Assembly: GCA_965221035.1 (NCBI GenBank)
Contig: OZ244860.1
Coordinates: 682,001 to 746,000, forward strand
Source of the DNA: UBA6522 sp965221035
Lineage (GTDB): Bacteria; Pseudomonadota; Gammaproteobacteria; Steroidobacterales; Rariloculaceae
DNA: 64,000 nt
Reading direction: 5' to 3'
The notes under the pieces were generated by a model, which was not told the origin of the DNA, did no database searches, and was given only the letters and a program-made list of their open reading frames with translations. The stretch's first letter is position 1, and each line of letters starts with the position of its first letter. A program made the position numbers and the translations under genes. Shown here one piece after another: positions 31,501 through 41,370 of the stretch.

Positions 31501-32940
31501 TTACCGGTTGATGGCATGAATAGCCCGCCCGTCCGCGCTCAACGAAGCCTCGTGGATCGCCTCGGTAAGCGTAGGATGAGCGTGGATCGTCCGTTGCAGA
31601 TCCTCGCCCGAGGCGCAGAATTCCATCGCCAACACCGCCTCGGCAATCAGTTCGCCCGCAACCGGTCCGACGATGTGCACGCCAAGCAATTCGTCGTCTT
31701 CCCGCGCACAGAGCACCTTCACCAGACCCGCCGTCTGTTCCATGCCCTTTGCGCGCCCGTTGGCCGCGAACGGGAAGGTACCGGCCTTGTAGTCGATGCC
31801 GTTGGCGCGAAGCTGGGCTTCGGTCCGTCCCACCCATGCGATTTCCGGTGAGGTGTAGATCACCGACGGCACGGCATCGTAGTTGACTTCCGCCACCCTG
31901 CCGGCAATCAGGTCGGCCACCATGATTCCCTCTTCAGTGCCCTTGTGGGCCAGCATCGGACCGCGCACGACATCGCCCACTGCCCAGACGCCGGACTCGG
32001 TGGTACGGCACTGCGCATCCACCTTCACGAAACCCCTCTCGTCCAGTTCCACGCCGCTGTCGTCTGCCAGCAGACCGTCGGTGAACGGACGCCGGCCGAC
32101 GCAGACGATCAGCTTGTCCACTTCCAGCCGCTGGTCCTCACCGCCCTGGCGGTATTTCACTTCCACGGCGCTTCCGTTGACCGCGGCCTCCTGAACGTCC
32201 GCGCCGAGCTTTATGTCCAGGCCCTGGCGGCGGAATTGACGCAGCGCATCTCCGGCGATCTGCTCATCGGCCATGTGGAGAAAGTCTTCCAGGGCTTCGA
32301 GAATGACCACGCTGGACCCCAGACGCTGCCAGACGCTCCCCAGCTCGAGCCCGACTACGCCCGCGCCCACGACTCCCAGGCGCTGTGGCACCTTGTCGAA
32401 TTCCAGGGCTCCCCAGGAGTCGACCACGGACTCGCCGTCGAAGGGCGCGACGGACAGTTCCACCGGCGTCGAGCCCGTGGCGATGACCACGTGCCCGGCC
32501 GACAGCTCCGAAGTCTTGCCGTCCGGATCGGTGACTTCCACGCGGCCGCCTCCGAGCAGCCGCCCGTGCCCCCGGACTCCGGTGACCCGGTTCGACTTGA
32601 ACAGCGCCTCGATACCCTTGGTCAATTGTCTGACGATGCGTTCCTTGCGGGTCTGCATCGTCCCCACATTCATGCCCAGCTTGCCGACGGAGATGCCGTG
32701 GGCCTTGAATTCCGAGGCTGCCCGATGATAAAGCTCCGAGGATTCCAGCAGTGCCTTGGACGGAATGCAGCCGGCATTGAGACACGTGCCGCCGAAGGCC
32801 CGGCTGCCGTCCGGGTTCTGCCACTCATCCACGCACACGGCGCTGAGGCCGTTCTGCGCCGCGCGAATGGCCGCCGGATATCCTGCGGGTCCGCCGCCGA
32901 TCACGGCGACATCGTAGTTCTGTTCGGTCATGACCGTCAT
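31501..32940 (-). CDS. lpdA: dihydrolipoyl dehydrogenase (E3)
   Basis: 479 aa flavoprotein reoxidising lipoamide with NAD in the 2-oxoglutarate dehydrogenase complex. FAD loop VIGGGPAGYPAAIRA at the N-terminus, redox pair GGTCLNAGCIPSK, NAD loop GAGVVGLELGSVW, and the C-terminal active His in HAHPTLTEAIHEA. ATG 32940 overlaps the sucB stop as ATGA; MTEQNYD three codons later is an alternative. Last gene of the sucA-sucB-lpd operon. Confidence 0.97.
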   Translation of the reverse strand: MTVMTEQNYDVAVIGGGPAGYPAAIRAAQNGLSAVCVDEWQNPDGSRAFGGTCLNAGCIPSKALLESSELYHRAASEFKAHGISVGKLGMNVGTMQTRKERIVRQLTKGIEALFKSNRVTGVRGHGRLLGGGRVEVTDPDGKTSELSAGHVVIATGSTPVELSVAPFDGESVVDSWGALEFDKVPQRLGVVGAGVVGLELGSVWQRLGSSVVILEALEDFLHMADEQIAGDALRQFRRQGLDIKLGADVQEAAVNGSAVEVKYRQGGEDQRLEVDKLIVCVGRRPFTDGLLADDSGVELDERGFVKVDAQCRTTESGVWAVGDVVRGPMLAHKGTEEGIMVADLIAGRVAEVNYDAVPSVIYTSPEIAWVGRTEAQLRANGIDYKAGTFPFAANGRAKGMEQTAGLVKVLCAREDDELLGVHIVGPVAGELIAEAVLAMEFCASGEDLQRTIHAHPTLTEAIHEASLSADGRAIHAINR

Positions 32941-34304
32941 ACCTGCAATAAAAGCCGCGCAGGATCCTCCAAAAGGTCCTTGAGGGCAACCAGAAACTGG
33001 ACCGCCTCCCTGCCGTCGACGATGCGGTGATCGTAGGTCAGCGCCAGATACATCATCGGACGGATCTCGATCCCGCCATCAACGACCACGGGACGTTGCT
33101 GGATGGCATGCATCCCCAGAATGCCGCTCTGAGGCGGATTGATGATGGGCGTGGACATCATCGATCCGAAAATGCCCCCGTTGGTGAGGGTAAAGGTGCC
33201 TCCCGTAAGGTCCTCCATGCCCAGTTCGCCGCGGCGCGCGCGGTCGCCAAAATCCACGATGGCCCTTTCGATCCCGGCGTAGCTCAACCGTTCGGCATTG
33301 CGCAGGATGGGCACCACCAGTCCCTTGTCGGTGGACACCGCCACGCCGATATCGAAATACTCGTGGTGAACGATGTCGCCACCGTCCACCGAGGCGTTCA
33401 GCACGGGGAATCTTCTCAGGGCCTCGATGCTCGCCTTGATGAAAAACGACATGAAGCCGAGCTTGACATCGTGCTGACGCCGAAAAGACTCGCCATGGCG
33501 CGACCGGGCAGCCATGACGCTGCTCATGTCCACCTCGTTGAACGTCGTGAGCATCGCCGCCGAATGCTGGGCCTGCACCAGCCGTTCGGCGATCCTGGCG
33601 CGAAGCCGGGACATGGGGACGCGCCGTTCGGTCCGACGGCCGGCAGGTGCGGTGGTTGCGCCCGGGGAACCCTGTGGACTCGCGGGTTTCGGAGGATCCG
33701 ATCGCTCCGGCAACCCCGCCGTATCCTGAGATTTCGCGGTAGCGCCAGGACTCGGCCCTGCACCGTTGCCGGCGTCCCGGGAACTCCCGCCGACATGGTC
33801 CAGCACATCCGACTTCGTGATCCGACCCCCCCGGCCCGTACCCCGGATCGCGCCCGGGTCCACCCGATGTTCGCGCATCAATCGCCGTACGGCCGGACCC
33901 GCCCGTTCAAACTCGTCGTTCTCGACGGGAGGCGGAGTGGGGCTCGGTTGCGACATGGGGCTCGGTTGCGACGAGTCGGTCGAAACGGAGGCCTGCCCGA
34001 ATTCCGGAGCGTCTGCCACCGGGTCGTCCACTTCGGCCTCCGGCCCGTGGGTGGCGTCGGCTTCCGCTCCCGGCTCCAACAATGCCAACACCTCGCCCGA
34101 CGTCACCGTGGCGCCGTCGGCCACGCGGACTTCGCTGAGAATACCGTCGCCCGGTGACGGAACCTCCAGTACCACCTTGTCCGTTTCAAGTTCAACAAGC
34201 TTTTCGTCCCTGCGCACGGGATCGCCCGCGGCACGATGCCAGTTCACCAACGTGGCGTCGCTCACCGACTCCGGCAATTGCGGAACCCTGATTTCGATTG
34301 TCAC
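32937..34304 (-). CDS. sucB: dihydrolipoyllysine succinyltransferase (E2)
   Basis: 455 aa. Lipoyl domain 1-75 with the lipoylated Lys in ELETDKVVLEV (about 43); a Pro/Ser/Thr-rich linker; the E3-binding domain near 120-155 (GPAVRRLMREHRVDPGAIRGTG); a second, longer linker; then the catalytic acyltransferase domain from about 225, ending TYDHRIVDGREAVQFL with the active His-Asp. One lipoyl domain, as usual for this enzyme. The linker contains imperfect SQPSP-type repeats. Start GTG 34304, 17 bp after sucA. Confidence 0.97.
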   Translation of the reverse strand: MTIEIRVPQLPESVSDATLVNWHRAAGDPVRRDEKLVELETDKVVLEVPSPGDGILSEVRVADGATVTSGEVLALLEPGAEADATHGPEAEVDDPVADAPEFGQASVSTDSSQPSPMSQPSPTPPPVENDEFERAGPAVRRLMREHRVDPGAIRGTGRGGRITKSDVLDHVGGSSRDAGNGAGPSPGATAKSQDTAGLPERSDPPKPASPQGSPGATTAPAGRRTERRVPMSRLRARIAERLVQAQHSAAMLTTFNEVDMSSVMAARSRHGESFRRQHDVKLGFMSFFIKASIEALRRFPVLNASVDGGDIVHHEYFDIGVAVSTDKGLVVPILRNAERLSYAGIERAIVDFGDRARRGELGMEDLTGGTFTLTNGGIFGSMMSTPIINPPQSGILGMHAIQQRPVVVDGGIEIRPMMYLALTYDHRIVDGREAVQFLVALKDLLEDPARLLLQV

Positions 34305-34321
34305 GCCTCTGGTATCTCCAT

Positions 34322-37156
34322 CTATTTATAAGAAACAAACTTCAACGCATTGAATAATAACGCCTCTTGTTTCAGGGAATGGAGCCCGTACACCCCCGAA
34401 GCAGGCGCTGCGGCGGCCGGTCGGCCAATGTATGCCAGCCTTTGACCGTCCTTCAGGGGTGCCTGCAGCCGATGGCGGATCTGAAACCAGGCGCCCTGGT
34501 TCCGCGGCTCTTCCTGACACCACACGATGTCCGTCACGTGCCCGTACCGGTCGATGGTCGCGGCATATTCCTCGACAGGGAACGGATAAAGTTCCTCAAG
34601 ACGAATGATGGCTATGTCCTTGATTCCATTCTCGCCACGCAGCCTGGCCAGGTCGTAGTACACCCTGCCGCTGCAAAAAATCAGCCTTTGCACATCCTTT
34701 GGCCGCGGGCCGTCATCGCCGATCACCGGACGGAATCGGCCCTTGGTGAGGTCGGTCAACGACGACACCGAGGACCGATGTCGCAACAGGCTCTTGGGCG
34801 TCATCACGATCAGCGGCTTGCGGGTCGGGCGCAACGCCTGCCGACGCAACATGTGAAACATCTGGGCCGGTGTCGATGGTACGCATACCTGCATGTTGTT
34901 TTCCGCGCACAGTTGCAGAAAGCGCTCCAGGCGCGCGGATGAATGTTCCGGGCCCTGCCCTTCGTATCCGTGGGGCAGGAACAGCGTCAGTCCCGACAAC
35001 CGTCCCCACTTGGATTCGCCGGAACTGATGAACTGGTCGATAACGACTTGTGCGCCATTGGCGAAATCGCCGAACTGTGCTTCCCAGATGACCAGGCAAT
35101 CCGGCGATGCGGTGCTGTAACCGTATTCGAAACCAAGCACAGCCTCTTCGGACAGCAACGAGTCGCCCACGGTGAAGTCGCCGCTGCGCTGGGTGACGTG
35201 CATCAGCGGCACAAACACCTCGCCGTCACCCTGGTTGACGAAGGACGCATGGCGATGAAAGAACGTCCCCCGGCGGCTGTCCTGGCCGATGAGGCGAACC
35301 TTGTGACCGGCGTCGAGCAGACTGCCATAGGCCAGGCACTCCGCGAAGCCCCAGTCCACGCTCAAGTCTCCAGCCGCCATCCTGGCCCGGTCCGAAACGA
35401 TTCGCTGGACACGCGGATGGAGCTTCCACCCCTTTGGCACGGTGTTGACCAAGGCGGCGAGGCGCATCAATTCACTCTTTGAAATGCGTGTATCCGCGGC
35501 GGTATCCAGGGTGCCCGAAAAGCCCTCCCAGTTGACCGTGAATTCGTTGCCGATCAGGCCGAGGCAGTCTTCATTCGGGCTGCGGCCCTGGTCGAGGCAC
35601 TCCCGGTAGCCTTCCTCCATGGACCGGAATTCCGACTCGCTCAGTTCACCGCGGGACATCAGCCTGTCGCCGTAGATCGACCGCGTGGTGGGATGCTTCC
35701 TGATCCTGTTGTACATCACCGGCTGGGTGACGGCCGGCTCGTCGGCCTCGTTGTGCCCAAGGCGCCGATAGCAGACCAGATCGATCACCACGTCCTTGTG
35801 GAAGGCCTGCCGGTAACGCAACGCCAGCCGGACCGCGGCGATGGCGGCTTCGGGATCGTCTCCATTGACATGGAATACCGGCGCTTCCACCATCTTGGCG
35901 ATATCCGAGCAATAGGGTGTCGAGCGGGCATCCTGAAGATCGTCGATGGTGAATCCGATCTGGTTGTTGACGACGATATGGATCGTCCCTCCGGTGTGAA
36001 AGTGCCGGGTGTGTGACAGTTGAAAGGTTTCCGCCACCACGCCCTGCCCGGCAAAGGCCGCATCACCGTGAAGGAGCACCGGCAGAACCTGGGTACCCTG
36101 GATGTCGCCGCGCCGGTCCTGCCGCGCCCGGACGGATCCCTCCACAACGGGATTGACGATCTCCAGGTGGGACGGATTGAAGGCCAGCGCCACGTGGACG
36201 TTGTTGCCGGGGGTGCGCACGTCGGCGGAAAACCCCATGTGGTACTTGACGTCACCCGAGCCGCGGAGCTTGCTCAGGTCCCGGTCGATGGCAAATTCCG
36301 AGAACAGTTCCTGGGGCGCCTTGCCCAGCACGTTGACCAGGACATTGAGCCGCCCGCGGTGCGGCATCCCGATCACCACCTCCTGGACCCCCCTTTCTCC
36401 CGCGGTGCGGATCAGATCGTCCAGAATGGGAATCAGCGTCTCGCCACCCTCCAGCGAAAACCGCTTCTGACCGACAAATTTCGTGTTGAGGTAGCGTTCC
36501 AGTCCCTCGGCGCGATTCAGGCTGGCGAAGATCCGGCGGCGCGCTTCGCGATTCAGGCCGTCGCGGGCCCGATCCTCCTCGAATCGCTGGCGCAGCCAAA
36601 GCCGTTCGCGTGCCCGGGAAATATGCGCGAACTCCATGGCGACCCGGCCGCAGTAGATGCGCTTCAGGACGCCGAGGATATCCCGGAGCCTCATCCGCGC
36701 GTTGTCGATGCCGGCGAGCCCGCCGGCGAAGAACTCAGAGTCGAGGTCGTTGTCATCAAGGCCCAGGAAGTCAAGCTTCATGACCGCCGGAGTGGTCCGT
36801 TGCCACAGGCCGAGCGGGTCCAGATCCGCGACCTGGTGGCCCCGCAGACTGTAGACCTGGATCAGGCGCGAGACCGCCGCCTGCTTCGCGCTGGCCTGCC
36901 CGGTGGGAGGAGTTCCCTCCCAGCCGATTCCGGCGGCATCGGCAAGCGACTGCCGCGGCCTCTCGACTCCGGAGCCCACGGACGGTTCATGAGGCACTTC
37001 GCGCGGCGGATCTCCGAACGCGCCAAAGTAGCGCCGCCATTCCGCCGATACGCTGTCGGGGTCGCGCAGGTAGGAATCGTACAGCGCTTCCACGTACGGT
37101 GCGTTGGACCCCTGGAGGGGCGAAGACTCGTATTGTCGTTCAAGAACGGCGCTCAT
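34322..37156 (-). CDS. sucA: 2-oxoglutarate dehydrogenase E1 (thiamin-dependent)
   Basis: 944 aa, near the 933 aa of E. coli SucA. Decarboxylates 2-oxoglutarate and transfers the succinyl group to E2. N-terminal motif YVEALYDSYLRDPDSVSAEWR; thiamin-diphosphate region with GMPHRGRLNVL, LHGDAAFAGQGVVAE and NNQIGFT; pyrimidine part FEYGYSTASPDCLVIWEAQFGDF; C-terminal VWCQEEPRNQGAW. First gene of the complex operon. No succinate dehydrogenase or sucCD genes follow, unlike in enteric bacteria. Confidence 0.98.
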   Translation of the reverse strand: MSAVLERQYESSPLQGSNAPYVEALYDSYLRDPDSVSAEWRRYFGAFGDPPREVPHEPSVGSGVERPRQSLADAAGIGWEGTPPTGQASAKQAAVSRLIQVYSLRGHQVADLDPLGLWQRTTPAVMKLDFLGLDDNDLDSEFFAGGLAGIDNARMRLRDILGVLKRIYCGRVAMEFAHISRARERLWLRQRFEEDRARDGLNREARRRIFASLNRAEGLERYLNTKFVGQKRFSLEGGETLIPILDDLIRTAGERGVQEVVIGMPHRGRLNVLVNVLGKAPQELFSEFAIDRDLSKLRGSGDVKYHMGFSADVRTPGNNVHVALAFNPSHLEIVNPVVEGSVRARQDRRGDIQGTQVLPVLLHGDAAFAGQGVVAETFQLSHTRHFHTGGTIHIVVNNQIGFTIDDLQDARSTPYCSDIAKMVEAPVFHVNGDDPEAAIAAVRLALRYRQAFHKDVVIDLVCYRRLGHNEADEPAVTQPVMYNRIRKHPTTRSIYGDRLMSRGELSESEFRSMEEGYRECLDQGRSPNEDCLGLIGNEFTVNWEGFSGTLDTAADTRISKSELMRLAALVNTVPKGWKLHPRVQRIVSDRARMAAGDLSVDWGFAECLAYGSLLDAGHKVRLIGQDSRRGTFFHRHASFVNQGDGEVFVPLMHVTQRSGDFTVGDSLLSEEAVLGFEYGYSTASPDCLVIWEAQFGDFANGAQVVIDQFISSGESKWGRLSGLTLFLPHGYEGQGPEHSSARLERFLQLCAENNMQVCVPSTPAQMFHMLRRQALRPTRKPLIVMTPKSLLRHRSSVSSLTDLTKGRFRPVIGDDGPRPKDVQRLIFCSGRVYYDLARLRGENGIKDIAIIRLEELYPFPVEEYAATIDRYGHVTDIVWCQEEPRNQGAWFQIRHRLQAPLKDGQRLAYIGRPAAAAPASGVYGLHSLKQEALLFNALKFVSYK

Positions 37157-37216
37157 GATGCTCGCTTTCCGTGCCGATCAGCGTAGTGTAGCCAAATCGT
37201 CGCCCCAAGATGCCGC

Positions 37217-37831
37217 CTATTGAGTGACGGCGCTCGATTCGGCCGTCGTTTCACGCAGCAGGTAGGCCAGAAGATCGGTACGGTCGGAGATGGAGTAAAT
37301 ACCGGCGAAGACCATCAGATTGCCGGGCACGAAGTCGTCAGGGCGCGCAAGCCACGCATCCAGTTTTTCGGGAGTCCAGACGAATTCCGCCGCCCGCAAC
37401 GCTTCCGAATAGGCGAAACCCGGCGCGCTCGCGGCGGGCCGGCCGAATATCCCGTGGAGGTTGGGACCGATCAGGTGCCCTTCGCCCGAGCCCAGTGTGT
37501 GACATGCGACGCAGGCGTAACTCAGCAATTCGCCGCGCTCGAAATCCGCCTCCGGGAACCGCGTCCGTCCCAGATCATCCGTGGCAATGTAGCCGGGCCC
37601 ACCGGTCTCCGCCCCCCCGCTGGGGAATGCTTCGTATTCAACGGTTGTCGGAGCGCGGATATCGGTCGGTTCTTCCCGGGGCGCCTGATTTTCCCTGGGC
37701 GCATCGCAGGCGGCGGGCAAGGCGGCCATCACGACGGCGAACAGGCGGCAGGCCAGGCGCCTTGGCCCCCGCACACGGGAGCGTTCGGGGTTCTGATGTG
37801 GAGCGCATCCCGGCACCATGGGTGGCGACAT
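37217..37831 (-). CDS. cytochrome c (class I) lipoprotein
   Basis: 204 aa. A basic N-terminus, then a lipoprotein-like signal (FAVVMAALPAACDAP), a linker, and a class I cytochrome domain: YACVACHTLGSGEGHLIGPNLHGIFGRPA (haem CVACH) and the Met ligand segment DDFVPGNLMVFAGI. The IGPNLHGIFGR part is like mitochondrial-type cytochromes c. ATG 37831 lies 2 bp after the upstream DUF3187-like stop, so they are coupled; the exact start among several Met codons is unsure. Likely periplasmic electron carrier. Confidence 0.83.
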   Translation of the reverse strand: MSPPMVPGCAPHQNPERSRVRGPRRLACRLFAVVMAALPAACDAPRENQAPREEPTDIRAPTTVEYEAFPSGGAETGGPGYIATDDLGRTRFPEADFERGELLSYACVACHTLGSGEGHLIGPNLHGIFGRPAASAPGFAYSEALRAAEFVWTPEKLDAWLARPDDFVPGNLMVFAGIYSISDRTDLLAYLLRETTAESSAVTQ

Positions 37832-37833
37832 CT

Positions 37834-38826
37834 TCAATAGTTCCAGCCGACGCCAACGTGAATGCCGAAGTCAGGCGCCGACTTGACGATGAGGTCCTCG
37901 CTCAAGGCCAGCGTCAGCGTGCGGCCCGATTCCGATTCCCACCAACCGCCGACACTGGCCTGCAAGGCGCTTGACCCAAGTTCATCCAGCGAACTGGAAA
38001 AGTAGTTCGAATGCATATCCAGCTGAAACTTGAATCCGACATGGCGCCATGGCCGCCAAGCGGCACCAACGACGCCGAATGCGACCCATTTGCGGCTGAC
38101 CAGCGAAAAGACCTCCGAACGGCCGGGCCGGAGCGCGCCCGCACCCCAGTAGACACCCGCCGGGGCCCCTCCGACAAACCGTGGATGGCGTATGAGGAAG
38201 CTCAAGGCGAGGTCCGTCGCTCCGCTCCCTGTCAGGGCGTCGGGATCTCCGGTGGGGACCTTCAGGGAAGCCATGAGCGTTGCGTTTTCTCCGGCTCCGA
38301 CCGCGCGGGACACGTCGATCCGCACGTCTCCGACACCATGGCGGGTCTGGTCGAACAGGTAGCGGTTCCGTCCGCCGGACTTGTAGAGGTAGAGCAGTTC
38401 ATTTGCTGCTCGCAGGTCACGGTTGCCGTCAGGCAGGTTGAAGGTGCCGTGCCATGCGTCGATTGTGGCATCCAGGAATCCGCCCGAATGCCGCATCCAC
38501 GGAACCCCGATGCGCACACTCCAGTTGTCGCCGAAACGACGCCGATATCGCAGGTCCAGACGCCAGGTTTCGCCGTCGATCAGCAATTCCTCCCAACCGT
38601 CCCCTGCGAGCACGTAATGGTTTCCGATCCCCACCGCGACATCCAGGCCGCTGCGGCCGCCGCCCGTGCGTCCATCCCAGGCGGGTTGCCCGACCACGGC
38701 CACCGGCGGAATCAGGTTGGGTATATCCATGGGCAGGACATCCCCGGCGTTCGCCGGGCCGAAGGGAGCAAGCGCTCCAACGCCACCGATCACCGCGACC
38801 GCGACCGCCGCTGAAACTGTCCGCAT
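37834..38826 (-). CDS. DUF3187-like outer-membrane barrel protein
   Basis: 330 aa with a signal peptide (ending PANAGD). Many alternating hydrophobic strands with aromatic girdles are visible (NHYVLAGDGWEELLIDGETWRLDLRYRR split by turns; GFKFQLDMHSNYFSS; HVGVGWNY at the end). The pattern ISMALL-type barrel with RIGVPWMRHSGGFLDATIDAWH resembles DUF3187 proteins. It probably resides in the outer membrane; the role is unknown. ATG 38826 lies 5 bp after the preceding stop. Forms an operon with the cytochrome and the small membrane protein. Confidence 0.68.
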   Translation of the reverse strand: MRTVSAAVAVAVIGGVGALAPFGPANAGDVLPMDIPNLIPPVAVVGQPAWDGRTGGGRSGLDVAVGIGNHYVLAGDGWEELLIDGETWRLDLRYRRRFGDNWSVRIGVPWMRHSGGFLDATIDAWHGTFNLPDGNRDLRAANELLYLYKSGGRNRYLFDQTRHGVGDVRIDVSRAVGAGENATLMASLKVPTGDPDALTGSGATDLALSFLIRHPRFVGGAPAGVYWGAGALRPGRSEVFSLVSRKWVAFGVVGAAWRPWRHVGFKFQLDMHSNYFSSSLDELGSSALQASVGGWWESESGRTLTLALSEDLIVKSAPDFGIHVGVGWNY

Positions 38827-38831
38827 CGCGT

Positions 38832-39224
38832 TCAGGACGCGGCGCGCCGCGGGTTCGCCGGAATCAACGGCACCCACCTGCCATCCGGCCCGACATGCAG
38901 GGTGGTCGCGACTGCGAGTCCGGCCATGAAGATCCAGCCGGTGGCCGCGGCCGGCGCGCCGCTGATCGCCACGCGCTCGATGAACATCGCCAGAAGAGCG
39001 ACCACCACGCCGTTCATCGCCAGCGACAGGCCCCATATCGCACTCAAGCGGAGCGGCATCCGGTAAAAGACAACGGCCGTGCGCGCCAGTCCGTTGCTCA
39101 GGCCCACCGCCATGGCGCAGACCGACCAGGCGAAACCGCCCCGGATGCTGAATCCCGGCACGATCGTGACGATCAGCCACAGCGCCAATACGCTGCATGC
39201 GGCTCGGAGAATGAATCCCGGCAT
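38832..39224 (-). CDS. small four-helix membrane protein (holin superfamily IV-like)
   Basis: About 130 aa from ATG 39224 (GAGGGC upstream). Four hydrophobic segments are visible: about 5-22 (AACSVLALWLIVTIVPGF), 27-45, 55-80 (LSAIWGLSLAMNGVVVALLA) and 88-105. The IVPGFSIRGGFAW segment resembles DUF360/phage-holin superfamily IV proteins, common small bacterial membrane proteins and not phage products here. First gene of the three-gene operon down to the cytochrome. Confidence 0.65.
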   Translation of the reverse strand: MPGFILRAACSVLALWLIVTIVPGFSIRGGFAWSVCAMAVGLSNGLARTAVVFYRMPLRLSAIWGLSLAMNGVVVALLAMFIERVAISGAPAAATGWIFMAGLAVATTLHVGPDGRWVPLIPANPRRAAS

Positions 39225-39291
39225 GCCCTCACCCACTGTGTGCGCCGAGTTCGGAATGGTACCGTACGGTGTACGCAAACGAAATTGACCG

Positions 39292-39858
39292 ATGAAACAG
39301 GCATCAACGGAAATTGTCCGCGGCGACGCGACCTTTTCCGACTGCGGTCGCTACCGCTACCGGCTTGAACGAATCTGGAATCCGCAGGTTCCCATTCTCC
39401 CCTGGGTGCTCCTGAACGCGTCCAGGGCGGATTCACATCGTGACGATCCCACGGTCCGAAGGGTGACCGGTTTCACCCGCCGATGGAAGTTCGGCGGACT
39501 CCGGCTTGTCAACGCGTACGCCGCCGCCGCGACGAAACCCCGCGACCTGTTCGCCATGGAAGACAACATAGGGCCCGACAATCAACGTTTCGTTCAGGAA
39601 ACGATTCGCGACGCCTGCCGGCATGCCCGGTCCTGCGCGGGCATGGCACGGCTGCCGGTCATCGTCGGTTGGGGAAACCATGGAGCGCGCGACGGACACG
39701 ACCATCGGGTGCTGGACTGGATCCTCGGCGCCGGCACGCCGGTGAGCGTCGAGTGCCTCGGCCTGACGCGCCTCGGATGCCCCCGGCATCCGCTCTATTG
39801 CCGCTCCGACGCCACGCGCCACACCTACGAACTCGTCAGCCGGGCTCGCCGACATTGA
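39292..39858 (+). CDS. DUF1643 family protein
   Basis: 188 aa, soluble. Diagnostic stretch LLNASRADSHRDDPTVRRVTG, then GLRLVNAYAAAATKPRDLF and DNIGPDNQRFV, and later VIVGWGNHGA, as in DUF1643. The usual MLNPSTAD is LLNASRAD here. The family is uncharacterised. Divergent from the membrane-protein gene by 67 bp. Confidence 0.85.
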   Translation: MKQASTEIVRGDATFSDCGRYRYRLERIWNPQVPILPWVLLNASRADSHRDDPTVRRVTGFTRRWKFGGLRLVNAYAAAATKPRDLFAMEDNIGPDNQRFVQETIRDACRHARSCAGMARLPVIVGWGNHGARDGHDHRVLDWILGAGTPVSVECLGLTRLGCPRHPLYCRSDATRHTYELVSRARRH

Positions 39859-39930
39859 CGGCAACGGTCAGCTCAAACTGGAAAAGTCGCCCGGAGGCTG
39901 TACCATTGCGCTTTCCCGCTGGGACGTGAC

Positions 39931-41367
39931 ATGAATTTCAAACCCCATTCCGACGCGATTTACGGGGGCGTGGCCGACAAGTCGCGCCGCTCCGGGGGCG
40001 TGGACGACGCGCCGCGGTGCTCCGGGTGGTTGCGCCGGGCCATTTCCGTCCCGGCAATCGGGCTGGCGTGCATCGCGCTGGCGGCATGCGACTCCGAAGG
40101 CGGCCGCGTTCGCTCGCCCGCGACCGATGTCAACGTCATCCATGTCGCGGGCAGCTTCGGCAATCTCGAGTTTCGGCGTGTCGAGCGGCTGGAAGGCACG
40201 CTCGGCTACCGCTCGTCCTCGGTATTCTCCTGGGACAGCGATACCTATACCTTCAACATCGACGCCACAATCCCCGGCCTTTCGACGCCGCTACGGCTGT
40301 ACACGTTCACGGCCGATCTGGCGGCGGGGAACGACTACAGCATCGTCCTCACCGAAGCCGACGGCTGGCTTCAGGAGCTGGTGGTCGGGGAACCCGTGAG
40401 CGAACTTGCCGAGGGCGAAGCGGAAATCATCATCGTCAATACGGCGAATGGCCTTGAGGGCGCCGTCGATGTCTATCTGGAACCGCCCGAAACTGTGCTG
40501 GCGGCCGCCACACCCCGGGGCGCGGTGGGCTTTCTCGAATCGCTTCCGCTGGCGCAGATCGAGCCAGGTGAATACGAGTTGAGCCTGACTCAGGTGGGAA
40601 ACCCCACCAGCGTGGTCATGGCGTCAAATCCATTTCAGATCGCCGCCGGAGCTCGAACGACGCTGACCCTGATCGACGGTCTGAGCGCGGCTTCGCCGGT
40701 GGCCGCCCTGGTCAGTGGCGCAGGCATCGACATACCCCTCACGGACCGGGAGCTGCGTGCCGGAATCCGGGTGCTCAACGCGATGAACAGCAGGGAACCG
40801 CTCGACGTCACGGTTGACAACAGCTTTTCACCTCCGCTCATTCCGGGCGCCCAGTTCGCCGAACCCACCGCGTTTGCCCTGCTGCCCCCCGGAGAGTACA
40901 TGCTGCAGGTGACGCCCGGCGGAAATTCGGGCGTCATCGAAGTCGAAACGACCTACAACGCCTTTCCCGGACAGCGCGGCACATGGTTTGTCCGCGGCGC
41001 CCCCGGAGCCCTGTCGGCCGCGTACTGGCCGGACGGCCAGCGCCTGATCCGCGATATCGCGGAAGTCACCATCTACCACGGCGGGACGACCATCAACGAG
41101 GTCGACGTGTACATCGTCGCGCCGGACACGGACCTGGGCACGGTGGCTCCCACAGCCTCGCTGTCCCAGACAACCGTCATCTCGCACCAGTTTCTGGGAT
41201 TGGGTCCTCACACCATCACGGTTCGCGAATCCGGCACAGAGACAGTGCTCGCCGGCCCCGTCGACGCGAACATCGGCGTTGAAGGCAACTACGGGATTCT
41301 GCTAACCGACGGCGCTTCCGGATCGGGTGCCGACATCACGCTGTTCGACGGGTTCGACCCGCAGTAG
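39931..41367 (+). CDS. DUF4397-type lipoprotein
   Basis: 478 aa. Unusual 45-residue N-terminal extension containing a near-duplicated segment (GGVADKSRRSG / GGVDDAPRCSG), then a lipoprotein signal (GLACIALAAC). The mature part is two or more beta-sandwich repeats of the DUF4397 type: DVNVIHVAG, AEIIIVNTANGLEGAVDVYLEPP, AGIRVLNAMNSREPLDVTVDN, AEVTIYHGGTTINEVDVYIVAP. Probably outer-membrane-anchored; role unknown. ATG 39931 follows GGGACGTGAC. A later start is possible, since the extension is not typical of signal peptides. Confidence 0.75.
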   Translation: MNFKPHSDAIYGGVADKSRRSGGVDDAPRCSGWLRRAISVPAIGLACIALAACDSEGGRVRSPATDVNVIHVAGSFGNLEFRRVERLEGTLGYRSSSVFSWDSDTYTFNIDATIPGLSTPLRLYTFTADLAAGNDYSIVLTEADGWLQELVVGEPVSELAEGEAEIIIVNTANGLEGAVDVYLEPPETVLAAATPRGAVGFLESLPLAQIEPGEYELSLTQVGNPTSVVMASNPFQIAAGARTTLTLIDGLSAASPVAALVSGAGIDIPLTDRELRAGIRVLNAMNSREPLDVTVDNSFSPPLIPGAQFAEPTAFALLPPGEYMLQVTPGGNSGVIEVETTYNAFPGQRGTWFVRGAPGALSAAYWPDGQRLIRDIAEVTIYHGGTTINEVDVYIVAPDTDLGTVAPTASLSQTTVISHQFLGLGPHTITVRESGTETVLAGPVDANIGVEGNYGILLTDGASGSGADITLFDGFDPQ

Positions 41368-41370
41368 GCA

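Noticed and set aside
31271..31837. Minus-strand frame of 188 codons over the inverted element
   Set aside because: Most of it is antisense-frame overlap with lpd; the rest is the two complementary arms read in translation.
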